Assembly: GCF_005869225.1 (NCBI RefSeq)
Contig: NZ_SWFP01000008.1
Coordinates: forward strand, 248,001-312,000
DNA: 64,000 nucleotides
Origin: Dyadobacter bucti
GTDB lineage: Bacteria; Bacteroidota; Bacteroidia; Cytophagales; Spirosomataceae
Direction: 5' to 3'
The notes under the pieces were generated by a model. The model was not told the DNA's origin and searched no databases. It saw nothing but the letters and a program-made list of their open reading frames with translations. A program made the translations under genes and the position numbers. Positions 42,602 to 51,398 of the stretch are shown here, piece after piece. Numbering within the stretch: position 1 is the stretch's first letter; each line of letters starts with the position of its first letter.

Positions 42602-43390
42602 CTAAATATCCGAATAATCCGTAGGATAAAGGAAGAAGATCGTGTTTTTTGATACGTTGTTCTGATATTCCGGATTTGCTTTCAGTTTGAGCCAAACGTC
42701 GTCCTCAAAAAACGATTTCCAATGCGCGTCGCGGGAAGCTTTATCAGAAAAAGTGGTCATGTACATCAGATTCGGCATGTGACTACCTGAAATGACCGAA
42801 CCATAAAAAACTGCATTAAATCCGAGCCTGTCAAAAAGCGGTACTTCCCCACCGTCATTGAACATTTTCACCTTATTCCTGTGGATTTTTTCAGTATGCC
42901 CTTCATAGCTTCTTAATTCATAGACCCGTTCGCTTTTCGGTGCCGACAAATTGGGCAATTTGTGTACAGGCATATCCCGGAATGATTCCAGAACAATGGA
43001 TTCGAAACGGGCATAAGGTGGATTATTGTAAGCTGCATCAATATAATCTTTGCCCGCTGATAAATAAGCCGCATCTTTTTCCAGTGTTTTTGGAAGAGCT
43101 AAGAGTTGGTCAAGTGATTTTAACGGAGTCAGGACATAAATAAGCTTTCCGGCAGAAGTATCCGATGCTACAGGTTTGAACACACCAATATTCTTGATCC
43201 CGGCGCGATGCATGGCCGGTAGATAGGCATCTTTCAGATACTTTTCCACCCTCGATCCCTGATCCGGATTTTTCAGGTGGTAAATTCTTATCTCGTAAAA
43301 TTCCTTTTTAGGAGCAGCTGACTGAGCACTCCACGAGATCGTAAGCAAAAACAAGGCAACGAAAACGCTGAGCCTAGAGCAATTAACCAT
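42602..43390 (-). CDS. NIPSNAP-family exported protein
   Basis: A 262-residue exported protein with signal peptide MVNCSRLSVFVALFLLTISW-SAQSA; start at 43390 chosen for this signal. Two ferredoxin-like NIPSNAP repeats: YEIRIYHLKNPDQGSRVEKYL and VYELRSYEGHTEKIHRNKV, each with a following helix; GSVISGSHMPNLMYMTTFSD ends the second. Function in bacteria is not known. Confidence 0.8.
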   Translation of the reverse strand: MVNCSRLSVFVALFLLTISWSAQSAAPKKEFYEIRIYHLKNPDQGSRVEKYLKDAYLPAMHRAGIKNIGVFKPVASDTSAGKLIYVLTPLKSLDQLLALPKTLEKDAAYLSAGKDYIDAAYNNPPYARFESIVLESFRDMPVHKLPNLSAPKSERVYELRSYEGHTEKIHRNKVKMFNDGGEVPLFDRLGFNAVFYGSVISGSHMPNLMYMTTFSDKASRDAHWKSFFEDDVWLKLKANPEYQNNVSKNTIFFLYPTDYSDI

Positions 43391-43504
43391 GGATGGATAT
43401 AATGTTAAACGGTGATTCAATTGTAATAAAGAAGACAAACTGCTTCCAACTTTACCCTTTAACCGCCAGTTTATATTTGCTACAAGTCGATAGCGCTACT
43501 ATCC

Positions 43505-44536
43505 TTAAAATTTGGGACAGGAAAGTTGTTTTTTACTGCTTTTGCTCCGCCGTGGTTTTGAGTCGAAAGGATCAAATATATAGGAGAGGGAAATTTCATG
43601 AGCGCCGCCGCTGCTCGCTCCGAGGGTAGAAATCGTCAGGTCATAGCTGTAACCGATAGAAAACTTATCCTGACGAAACCCTGCCAGAAATATCAGTGAT
43701 TCATGGTTATTGATATTCTGCGCATATTTTTTGAAAGGAATCCCCCTGTACCAGGCGCCGAGTACCAATGGCTCTATTGTCGCATATAAACCGGCATCAA
43801 ACTGGTCGTACTTTCCCTGCTTCTTGTACATAATCGCCGGGGAAATGGTCTTTTCCTTGTCAATTTCGTCGCCTAAAAATGTATAACCGGCAAAAGGAAT
43901 CCGCAAACCAGCCTGCAAACTCGCCTTAACCGGCAGCCTGGCGTCAGAAATGGAAGAAAACGCCTGATTCGGCCGGTTCAAATGATGCGCAGATACGCCA
44001 GCCCAATACCAGTCGGAATACAACATCATCCCCGCACCGAAGTCTGCATAAAAAACATTGGGCCCTCCTTTTGCAAAAGGATCTTCCGAAGGTTGCCCTG
44101 TAAGTCCGCCATTGTTAAACTGGTCACCAAATGTTAATCCGAAATAATCCAGCGTACGGGATGCAAAACCACCCTGGATACCCAGCCGCAAAGATGTAAC
44201 CTCATTTAACTGCAATTGATATGAATACTGGAGTGCAGCCTCTGTCGACTTCAGATTGCCTAAACCCTGGCTGTCCATTGTCACCAGCACGCCCAGTCCG
44301 CTGTTATAATTTGGCAAAAATACATCCGCTCCGATAGAGGTAGTCACAAAGTTTGCCGACAAGGAAGGCCATTGATTGCGGTAATTGATTGTTGCGCGGG
44401 GTGCAAGCGCACCGCCCGCGAGAGCAGGATTAAGGTATAACGGATTTGCGTAAAACTGAGAAAACTGCGGATCCTGACTCCAACCTTTCAAACCAAGGAG
44501 TGTCATCAACAAAAGAGGTAGTATACGCTTTATCAT
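43505..44536 (-). CDS. PorP/SprF family type IX secretion system membrane protein
   Basis: A 343-residue outer-membrane barrel with signal MIKRILPLLLMTLLGLKGWSQ. QDPQFSQFYANPLYLNPALAG is the family signature, followed by many barrel strands (NYRNQWPSL, LGIQGGFASRTLDY, VKASLQAGLRIPF, SFDYDLTISTL-like SIGYSYDLT) and a C-terminal Phe. Members such as SprF anchor or secrete a partner adhesin through the type IX system. The divergent neighbour with a gliding C-terminal domain is the probable partner. Confidence 0.9.
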   Translation of the reverse strand: MIKRILPLLLMTLLGLKGWSQDPQFSQFYANPLYLNPALAGGALAPRATINYRNQWPSLSANFVTTSIGADVFLPNYNSGLGVLVTMDSQGLGNLKSTEAALQYSYQLQLNEVTSLRLGIQGGFASRTLDYFGLTFGDQFNNGGLTGQPSEDPFAKGGPNVFYADFGAGMMLYSDWYWAGVSAHHLNRPNQAFSSISDARLPVKASLQAGLRIPFAGYTFLGDEIDKEKTISPAIMYKKQGKYDQFDAGLYATIEPLVLGAWYRGIPFKKYAQNINNHESLIFLAGFRQDKFSIGYSYDLTISTLGASSGGAHEISLSYIFDPFDSKPRRSKSSKKQLSCPKF

Positions 44537-44759
44537 AAATATAACTTATTGACGTACTTTAAAGCAGGTCGATGAAAAGGCTCAAAAAAAATCAGGTAAT
44601 TTAATTCACAAAATATCATCAAATTGCGTATTAATATTCAAATTAGAGTGGTTTTTGCGACAATATCACACAAAATTTTAACATTTTATTTTCGTTAGTA
44701 TTGTCGGGTAACCAGATATTAATTGTGAAGGATGGGGGTGTTTGAACAAGTAACGAAAC

Positions 44760-47636
44760 ATGGGGCGAATTTATAATAAGTACCAACAAATATTTTATCC
44801 GGTTCTCCTTCTTATACTGCTATCCTCGGTATATGCTGAGGCGCAGACTCCCTTTGTTGTTGAGGGACAATGCATGCAAAACCCGGATTGCGAATCTGAC
44901 TCGACTTCATTCAGTGATACGCTGAAAACGTCTACTGCGTGGCGTTGGGATTTTGGCGAAGCCGGCGCTACCGATACCCGTAGAAACCCGCAACACTCTT
45001 ATCTTTCCCCTGGAACCTATAATGTTACTTTAACCAGAACCATTGCCGGCGGGGCTACAGAAATAGTTTTTAAAAGTGTTACCATAGGAGAACTACCTCC
45101 GCCTTTTCAGCAGTGGAAAGCCGACACTACGATCTGCCCCGGCGATACCCTTACCCTTGATCCTTACCCTAACGGCGCTCCCGCGGGTGCGAAATACGTC
45201 TGGTACCCGAAAGGCGACACGACACAAACCTTGAAAGTAGACAGTTCAGGGTGTTATTCGGTAGAGGTTATCCTGCCAAATGGTTGTAAAATTCAGGACA
45301 GGATCAATGTGAAAATATGTATGGAGCCAGCCGCCCAGGAAGGTTCAAAGTGGTATTTCGGTGGAAATGCGGGGCTCGATTTCTCCAATAATCCGCCGTC
45401 CCCCATTACTGATGGTAAATTGAATACGCCCGAAGGTACTTCTGCAATTGCCAATTCCAAAGGTCAGTTGCTCTTCTATTCAGACGGGATAACTATATAC
45501 AACAAGGACGGGGAGGTCATGCAATGTTTTGAGCTGGCTAATTGCGTCCCATTGAAAGGCAGCCCGAACTCCACCCAATCCGTTTTGATAGTCCCGCAGC
45601 CTACCTGCCGCGGGTGCGAGTATCTTTTCAATGTATTTACGACTTCTGATATCAACGGGGAAAAGCTCCTGACGGTAAGTGTTGTGGATATGCGTAGGAA
45701 TAACGGCAAGGGAATGATCATCGAACAAAACACTACTTTACAAACCCCAACCACGGAACGTATAGTGTCTGCGCGTAACGATGTTGATAGTACTTACTGG
45801 GTCATTTCCCACGACTACGGCACCAATAAGTTCCGCATTTTTCACGCTACACCTGGCGGTCTGGTAGAAACCAGCTCCCCTGAACTGGGCATGGTACATG
45901 ATAGCCCCAATGAGGCGGAGGGCTACATGAAATTCTCTTCTCCCGACAGCGCATCCGGTCAGCGCAGACTTGCGGTGATCATACCTGGTCCTCCGCAGAA
46001 TTACGTGGAGTTATTCAATTTCAATGATTCAACAGGTGTACTCACCTACGATAAAACAATCGACCTTGGCCCGGCTCCGCCCATTGCTTATGGAATTGAA
46101 TTTTCGCCCACGGGAGAAAAAATGTACATTTCATTCCAGGGCGAAAACGGTACGAATTCCTATCTTAAACAATACGATCTTACACTCCCCGACAGCCTTT
46201 TGACTGAAACGGCTATCACCATAGACAGTTCCGCGAACCGAAAATACGGTGCTCTCCAGTTTGGCCCCGACGGCAGGATTTATATGGCTATCGAGGGAAG
46301 CGAATATCTGGCCGTCATTGGTGAGCCGGAAGGCAACTCGTTAACAGGCGTGGATTATGAAAGAGACGGGGTAAATCTGGGAGGAAAAAACAGTCAGTTG
46401 GGGCTACCGAATATGGTTCAGGATTTTACGCAAGAATCCTCCGGCCCGGGATTTGAGGCAAACGGATTTTGTACAAATGAGCCTACGACATTTGAGGCCA
46501 GCCCCATTTGCCAGCCCATCGAAGATATGTACTCCTGGGATTTTCTAGGAAACGGCAGTTTTACCGCTCCGTCCAAGGAGCAAAAGGCTACTTATACCTA
46601 TACCCAGCCTGGTACTTACATGGTTGCGATGCGTGCTACCAATAAATGCAAAGACACAACAGTCATTCAGGAAGTTACAATTTATGAAACACCTCCGCAG
46701 ATAGACCTTGGTCCGGACAAAGATACTTGTGGTGCATATGTTCCGCTGGATATGAAAGTGACTGCCGAGGTATATGCCTGGATTCACCGAGGCCGGGTGG
46801 TTAGCCGTGAAAAAACATATCGTGCCACAGCAACCGGCAGATACATTGCGGTGGCTTTCAATGGCCCTCAGGGTGACTGTTTTTCTGCCGATACACTCGA
46901 AATTACGTTGCGCCGCCCGCCGGCATTTTCCATCGGCCCCGACACCACTTTGTGCCGTGACAGTTCCGTTGTTCTGTCAGTAGGAAGTGAACGCTGGATT
47001 GAATTTAACTGGAGTACCGGTGAACAGACAAGAGACATCACAGTTGGTCAGCCAGGTTCTTATTTTGTTATTGTAAAAGACCGCAACGATTGCTTCAATT
47101 CAGACACGATCCAGGTTGGCGAGTTACCTTCTCCGATCCTTAACCTTGCACCTGAATACGTAATCTGTATTCCGGACGGCCAATCAGTCACATTGGATGC
47201 GAGAGGGCAGGGCGTGCTGGAATATGAATGGCAGCCCTCCGGCGATACTACTCAGACTATCTCGGTGAACCTGGAGGGAACATATACCGTTCAGGCCACA
47301 AATAATGATGGTTGCGTAACGGAGCAGTCCACGAATGTGGTGGATAAATGCGAACCACGGTTTTTTATTCCTGACGCATTCACGCCAGACGGGGAAGGAC
47401 ATAATGAAATCCTGGAGATCTTTGGGGCGTATTATACCAATTTCTCTATGCGCATTTACAACCGTTGGGGAGAGGTGATTTACGCGACCAATAACCTCGA
47501 AGATCGCTGGGATGGTACATACAAAGGGTTGAAAGTGCAGCCCGGAAGTTATCCATATGTGCTGTCCTATGAAAGTCTTTACTACCCCGAACGCGCTCCG
47601 ACTGTCAAACGCGGCTCTGTGATGATCATCCGGTAG
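44760..47636 (+). CDS. Large cell-surface protein with PKD-like and gliding-motility C-terminal domain
   Basis: A 958-residue secreted protein with signal (YPVLLLILLSSVYAEAQ). PKD/Ig-like modules: RWDFGEAGATDTRRNPQHSY near 60, then Cys-rich segments with repeated DTTICPGDTLTL and DTTLCRDSSVVLS motifs. A middle region (190-560) has WD-like or propeller-type repeats with GLP, SYL and similar hints (EFSPTGEKMYISFQG, LQFGPDGRIYMAIEG), which match a WD40-like beta-propeller. The C-terminal CHU_C domain (FIPDAFTPDGEGHNEI, MRIYNRWGEVIYATN, RWDGTYKGLKVQPGSYPYVL) marks type IX secretion type B sorting. Partner of the adjacent PorP/SprF protein. Confidence 0.88.
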   Translation: MGRIYNKYQQIFYPVLLLILLSSVYAEAQTPFVVEGQCMQNPDCESDSTSFSDTLKTSTAWRWDFGEAGATDTRRNPQHSYLSPGTYNVTLTRTIAGGATEIVFKSVTIGELPPPFQQWKADTTICPGDTLTLDPYPNGAPAGAKYVWYPKGDTTQTLKVDSSGCYSVEVILPNGCKIQDRINVKICMEPAAQEGSKWYFGGNAGLDFSNNPPSPITDGKLNTPEGTSAIANSKGQLLFYSDGITIYNKDGEVMQCFELANCVPLKGSPNSTQSVLIVPQPTCRGCEYLFNVFTTSDINGEKLLTVSVVDMRRNNGKGMIIEQNTTLQTPTTERIVSARNDVDSTYWVISHDYGTNKFRIFHATPGGLVETSSPELGMVHDSPNEAEGYMKFSSPDSASGQRRLAVIIPGPPQNYVELFNFNDSTGVLTYDKTIDLGPAPPIAYGIEFSPTGEKMYISFQGENGTNSYLKQYDLTLPDSLLTETAITIDSSANRKYGALQFGPDGRIYMAIEGSEYLAVIGEPEGNSLTGVDYERDGVNLGGKNSQLGLPNMVQDFTQESSGPGFEANGFCTNEPTTFEASPICQPIEDMYSWDFLGNGSFTAPSKEQKATYTYTQPGTYMVAMRATNKCKDTTVIQEVTIYETPPQIDLGPDKDTCGAYVPLDMKVTAEVYAWIHRGRVVSREKTYRATATGRYIAVAFNGPQGDCFSADTLEITLRRPPAFSIGPDTTLCRDSSVVLSVGSERWIEFNWSTGEQTRDITVGQPGSYFVIVKDRNDCFNSDTIQVGELPSPILNLAPEYVICIPDGQSVTLDARGQGVLEYEWQPSGDTTQTISVNLEGTYTVQATNNDGCVTEQSTNVVDKCEPRFFIPDAFTPDGEGHNEILEIFGAYYTNFSMRIYNRWGEVIYATNNLEDRWDGTYKGLKVQPGSYPYVLSYESLYYPERAPTVKRGSVMIIR

Positions 47637-47643
47637 GCTTTCA

Positions 47644-47670
47644 TTTTGCAGATTAAAACCGTTATTTTTG
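47644..47670 (+). promoter_or_regulatory. Candidate promoter of ruvB
   Basis: TATTTTTG at 47663-47670 matches the -7 TAnnTTTG consensus exactly, 20 bp before the ruvB ATG. The TTTTG at 47644-47648 is 14 bp upstream, closer than the usual 17-20, so only the -7 box is convincing. Confidence 0.4.
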
Positions 47671-47689
47671 GCTAAATAACAAATTGATT

Positions 47690-48715
47690 ATGCGCCAGGA
47701 TTATCTGTCCGGAGAAAAAGAAAATCTTTCCAATACTGAAAAGGAAATCGAACGCGCACTACGACCGCTGTCTTTTGATGATTTTACAGGGCAGGACAAG
47801 ATTCTTGAAAACCTTAAAATATTTGTTCAGGCCGCACGGCAGCGCGGCGATGCACTAGACCATGTTTTATTACATGGCCCTCCGGGGCTTGGAAAAACCA
47901 CTTTGTCCAATATTGTAGCCAACGAACTGGGCGCGGGCATTAAAATAACGTCAGGACCGGTGCTGGACAAACCCAGTGATCTGGCCGGACTCCTTACCAA
48001 TTTACAGGAACACGACGTCCTTTTTATTGACGAAATTCACCGCTTGAATCCTATTGTCGAAGAATATCTGTATTCGGCTATGGAGGATTATAAAATAGAT
48101 ATCATGCTGGACAGCGGCCCCAACGCCCGCAGTATTCAGATAGGACTGAATCCTTTTACTTTGATAGGGGCCACTACCCGGGCCGGCATGCTCACTTCTC
48201 CTTTGCGCGCCAGGTTTGGGATCAATGCCCGCCTGGAGTATTATGATGCTCAGCTTTTGACCACTATTTTGAAGCGTTCATCCGCAATTCTGGGAACTCC
48301 ACTTGAAGATGATGCCGCTTTTGAAATCGCAAGACGAAGCCGCGGCACTCCGCGTATAGCCAATAATCTTCTACGCCGCACGAGGGATTTTGCCCAGGTG
48401 AAAGGTAACGGCAGAATAACCGTAGCCATTGCTGAAATTGCGTTACTTGCTCTGGACGTTGATCAGAACGGATTGGACGAAATGGATAACCGCATACTCA
48501 GTACCATCATCGAAAAATTCAAAGGAGGCCCGGTTGGGTTATCAACGATTGCGACAGCCTGCGGAGAAGAAGCAGAAACCATTGAGGAAGTATACGAGCC
48601 TTTCCTGATTCAGGAGGGCTATATGAAACGAACTTCTCGCGGACGTGAGGTTACTGAAAAGGCTTTCAGGCACATGGGAATTTTACCACGTCACAGATCA
48701 GGAGAGCTGTTTTGA
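47690..48715 (+). CDS. ruvB: Holliday junction branch migration ATPase
   Basis: Motor of the RuvAB complex in recombination and repair. 341 residues. ATG at 47690 chosen over a TTG two codons earlier. Walker A HGPPGLGKTTLSN, Walker B LFIDEIHRLN, sensor IGATTRAGML, and the winged-helix end KTGFLRRTS-like GYMKRTSRGREVTEKAF, all in standard order. Full length; no ruvA or ruvC adjacent. Confidence 0.97.
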   Translation: MRQDYLSGEKENLSNTEKEIERALRPLSFDDFTGQDKILENLKIFVQAARQRGDALDHVLLHGPPGLGKTTLSNIVANELGAGIKITSGPVLDKPSDLAGLLTNLQEHDVLFIDEIHRLNPIVEEYLYSAMEDYKIDIMLDSGPNARSIQIGLNPFTLIGATTRAGMLTSPLRARFGINARLEYYDAQLLTTILKRSSAILGTPLEDDAAFEIARRSRGTPRIANNLLRRTRDFAQVKGNGRITVAIAEIALLALDVDQNGLDEMDNRILSTIIEKFKGGPVGLSTIATACGEEAETIEEVYEPFLIQEGYMKRTSRGREVTEKAFRHMGILPRHRSGELF

Positions 48716-48769
48716 AAATATTACTCTTCCAAGTTTTAAGAATTCAACGTAAGTTAACATTAGATGTAG

Positions 48770-48777
48770 TATTTTTG
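48770..48777 (+). promoter_or_regulatory. -7 promoter element of the Nudix gene
   Basis: TATTTTTG, followed by C, 25 bp upstream of the Nudix ATG. No clear -33 box. Confidence 0.4.
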
Positions 48778-48801
48778 CGGTAAATTACTGTGTCTGCCTC
48801 T

Positions 48802-49224
48802 ATGATTGAAGTATTGGTTTCTGAAAAGTTGGTTGTACGAGTGCCTTGTGCTGTGATTGAACATAATGGAAAAATCCTGGCAGGACAGCGAAGTGCTGCT
48901 TTATCTTTTCCACTACAATGGGAATTTCCGGGAGGCAAGCTGGAGAAAAATGAAACAGACGAAGAAGGTCTTGTCAGGGAAATAAGAGAGGAGCTCAACG
49001 TTGAAATTGAAATTTTACACAAGCTTCCTGTCACTTCCAAAGATCAGGGCTGGCGCGAAATAATCCTTGTCCCGTTTGTTTGCCGTCTCCGAACTAAGAA
49101 CATTAAGCTGACCGAGCACGAGCAAATTATGTGGCTTAAATCCGAGGAATTGCCGTCCCTTGACTGGACCGAGGCAGACTTAGACATTATCCAGAATTAC
49201 TACCGATACCTAGCGGCTAAATAG
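48802..49224 (+). CDS. Nudix hydrolase, MutT-like
   Basis: A 140-residue protein with a complete Nudix box: GGKLEKNETDEEGLVREIREELNV (split in reading: G-x5-E-x7-REUxEExGU). Preceding LSFPLQWEFPGG is typical of MutT/8-oxo-dGTP diphosphatases. I start at the ATG at 48802; a GTG at 48790 would add four residues. The last 15 bp overlap the convergent dihydroorotase gene. Confidence 0.83.
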   Translation: MIEVLVSEKLVVRVPCAVIEHNGKILAGQRSAALSFPLQWEFPGGKLEKNETDEEGLVREIREELNVEIEILHKLPVTSKDQGWREIILVPFVCRLRTKNIKLTEHEQIMWLKSEELPSLDWTEADLDIIQNYYRYLAAK

Positions 49225-50571
49225 TAATCTTTTCCCTTTCACAGTTTCATCAAATTTGCCATTTTCAAATACCAGATGTCCGGAGACAAATGTATGTGTA
49301 ACTGCGGATCTAAACTGATTGCCCTCAAACGGAGACCAACCACATTTAGAATAGATATTTCCCGCCTCCACGGTCGTCGTTGCCTGAGAATCTACTAAAA
49401 TAAGGTCAGCCCAATATCCCTCCCTGATGTAACCCCGGTCTTTGATCTGAAAGCAGTCAGCAACAGCGTGGCACATTTTTTCGACCACCCGTTCCACTGA
49501 AATCTTACCTTCTTTGCTAAGTTCCAGCATCACATTAAGTGTATGCTGCACAAGTGGCAGGCCGGAGGGGGATTGCCAATAAGGCTGCGCTTTCTCTTCC
49601 ACAGTATGCGGGGCATGATCGGTAGCAATCACATCAATACGGTTATCCAAAACCGCCTGTAAAATAGCTTCCTTGTGATGCGGCGCCTTTATCGCAGGGT
49701 TACATTTGATTTTGTTCCCAAGCCTGTGATAGTCCTCAGCATCAAACCACAAATGGTGTACACAAGCCTCAGCTGTGATAAGTTTCTGCTGCCCGTCAGA
49801 CAAAAGAATCTGCCCGTTACTTCTGTTTCCTACTTCAAAAAGGAAAACTTCGTCTCCGGTTGATATATGTAAAATGTGCAGCCTGGTTTTATGTTTATGG
49901 GCCAGCGAACTGGCAAAAGAAGATGAAGTAAGGCATGCCTCCTCATTTCTTATCAACGCATGAATATTGTATGGAACGTTTTCTCCGTATTTCTCTTTAA
50001 AAAACGCCATCCTCTTGCGCACGGTCGACTCGTCTTCACAATGTGTGGCAATGAGGCAAGGTGCATTGGCAAATATTTTTTCGAGGACTTCGGGCGCATC
50101 TACAAGCATATTTCCGGTCGATGAACCCATAAAGATCTTGATACCACAAATCCTGGACGGGTCTGTCCGCATTACCTCCTCGTAATTATCGTTAGAGGCG
50201 CCCATATAAAATGAGTAATTAGCTAAAGATGTTTCAGAAGCAATGTGGTATTTATCTTCCAGCAACTGCTGCGTGAGTGCATTTGGAACGGTATTCGGCA
50301 TTTCCATGAAGGATGTTACCCCACCAGCCACAGCTGCCTTGGCCTCTGTATAAATAGTCGCTTTATGCGTAAGTCCCGGCTCCCGGAAATGTACCTGATC
50401 GTCAATCACACCTGGCATCAGATACTTTCCTTTTGCATCAATGACATGATCCGCATGAACGCTTTGCAAATCTTTTCCTATCCTTTCTATGTGACCATTT
50501 TGAATTAGCACGTCATATTGATGCGTGCTGTTTTCATTTACTACTTGTGCATTAACGATCAGCGTTGTCAT
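49210..50571 (-). CDS. pyrC: Dihydroorotase
   Basis: Third step of pyrimidine synthesis. 453 residues from the ATG at 50571 (MTTLIVNAQVVNENS); an upstream frame is open by chance. Amidohydrolase motifs: GVIDDQVHFREPG (His ligands), the metal/lysine region near KIFMGSSTG, THCEDES, HILHISTGDE and ATDHAPHTVEEK, in family order. A TACCTTTG promoter element lies 26 bp before the ATG. Convergent and slightly overlapping with the Nudix gene. Confidence 0.92.
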   Translation of the reverse strand: MTTLIVNAQVVNENSTHQYDVLIQNGHIERIGKDLQSVHADHVIDAKGKYLMPGVIDDQVHFREPGLTHKATIYTEAKAAVAGGVTSFMEMPNTVPNALTQQLLEDKYHIASETSLANYSFYMGASNDNYEEVMRTDPSRICGIKIFMGSSTGNMLVDAPEVLEKIFANAPCLIATHCEDESTVRKRMAFFKEKYGENVPYNIHALIRNEEACLTSSSFASSLAHKHKTRLHILHISTGDEVFLFEVGNRSNGQILLSDGQQKLITAEACVHHLWFDAEDYHRLGNKIKCNPAIKAPHHKEAILQAVLDNRIDVIATDHAPHTVEEKAQPYWQSPSGLPLVQHTLNVMLELSKEGKISVERVVEKMCHAVADCFQIKDRGYIREGYWADLILVDSQATTTVEAGNIYSKCGWSPFEGNQFRSAVTHTFVSGHLVFENGKFDETVKGKRLLFSR

Positions 50572-50596
50572 GTCGGGAATCAGAATTTTTACTGTG

Positions 50597-50604
50597 CAAA
50601 GGTA
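50597..50604 (-). promoter_or_regulatory. -7 promoter element of the dihydroorotase gene
   Basis: Minus-strand TACCTTTG (then CA) matches TAnnTTTG and lies 26 bp upstream of the pyrC ATG; it would overlap the divergent comF promoter region. Confidence 0.45.
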
Positions 50605-50646
50605 TTCAGTCCGCGCGAAAATCACTCACTTGATATTGTTTAAAAT

Positions 50647-51339
50647 ATGAGCCTTAGAACTATCTGGAACGATTTTATCGACCTCGCTTTTCCACGATGC
50701 TGCGAAGCTTGTGACAAAAGTCTTATTGGAAATGAAGAAGTTATATGTACCGGTTGCCGAATTTCCCTCCCCAGAATCACAGCCGACGGTATTTACAAAG
50801 ACATCATGCAGTTCAAGTTTGTAAATGCACCGGAAGTATTTTCAACAAGTTCGTTTTTACTTTTTACAAAAAAAGGGAAAGTCCAGAAGCTATTACATGC
50901 ACTGAAATATAAGGGAAATGAAGAAGTTGGGACTTTACTGGGTTTTATGTTTGGGCAGGAAATGGCTGCTGCGGGCCATCTTCCCGATGCCGATCTGATC
51001 ATCAGCGTACCTTTACACAAGAAAAAGAAGCAACTGAGAGGCTATAACCAAAGCGATCTGCTGGCTGCCGGATTTTCCAAAGCCACCGGAATTCCATGGA
51101 CAGGAACCACTCTGGAACGAATAAGGCACACCGCCACCCAAACCGGAAAAACCAAAGCCGAACGTCGGGAGAATGTAAAAGGTGTTTTTCTGGTGAAAGA
51201 GAGTATCTCCGCCAAAAACATCATCATCATGGATGACGTGCTCACAACAGGCGCAACTTTAGAAGAGTGCGCAGAAACATTGAAAGCCGCAGGCTGCCGT
51301 AAATTTTATATCATGACAATCGCTTTGGCACACCATTAA
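50647..51339 (+). CDS. ComF family protein (phosphoribosyltransferase-like)
   Basis: A 230-residue protein with an N-terminal zinc-binding Cys set (RCCEACDKS, ICTGC) and a C-terminal PRTase fold: RGYNQSDLLAAGFSKATG and the PRPP-binding IIIMDDVLTTGATLEE. ComF proteins take part in natural DNA uptake in some bacteria; in others the role is not known. Full length. Confidence 0.88.
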   Translation: MSLRTIWNDFIDLAFPRCCEACDKSLIGNEEVICTGCRISLPRITADGIYKDIMQFKFVNAPEVFSTSSFLLFTKKGKVQKLLHALKYKGNEEVGTLLGFMFGQEMAAAGHLPDADLIISVPLHKKKKQLRGYNQSDLLAAGFSKATGIPWTGTTLERIRHTATQTGKTKAERRENVKGVFLVKESISAKNIIIMDDVLTTGATLEECAETLKAAGCRKFYIMTIALAHH

Positions 51340-51398
51340 AAACAACAAAGCCGCCACTCTGAATGAGCAGCGACTTGCCTATGTTTTTACCTGATAAA

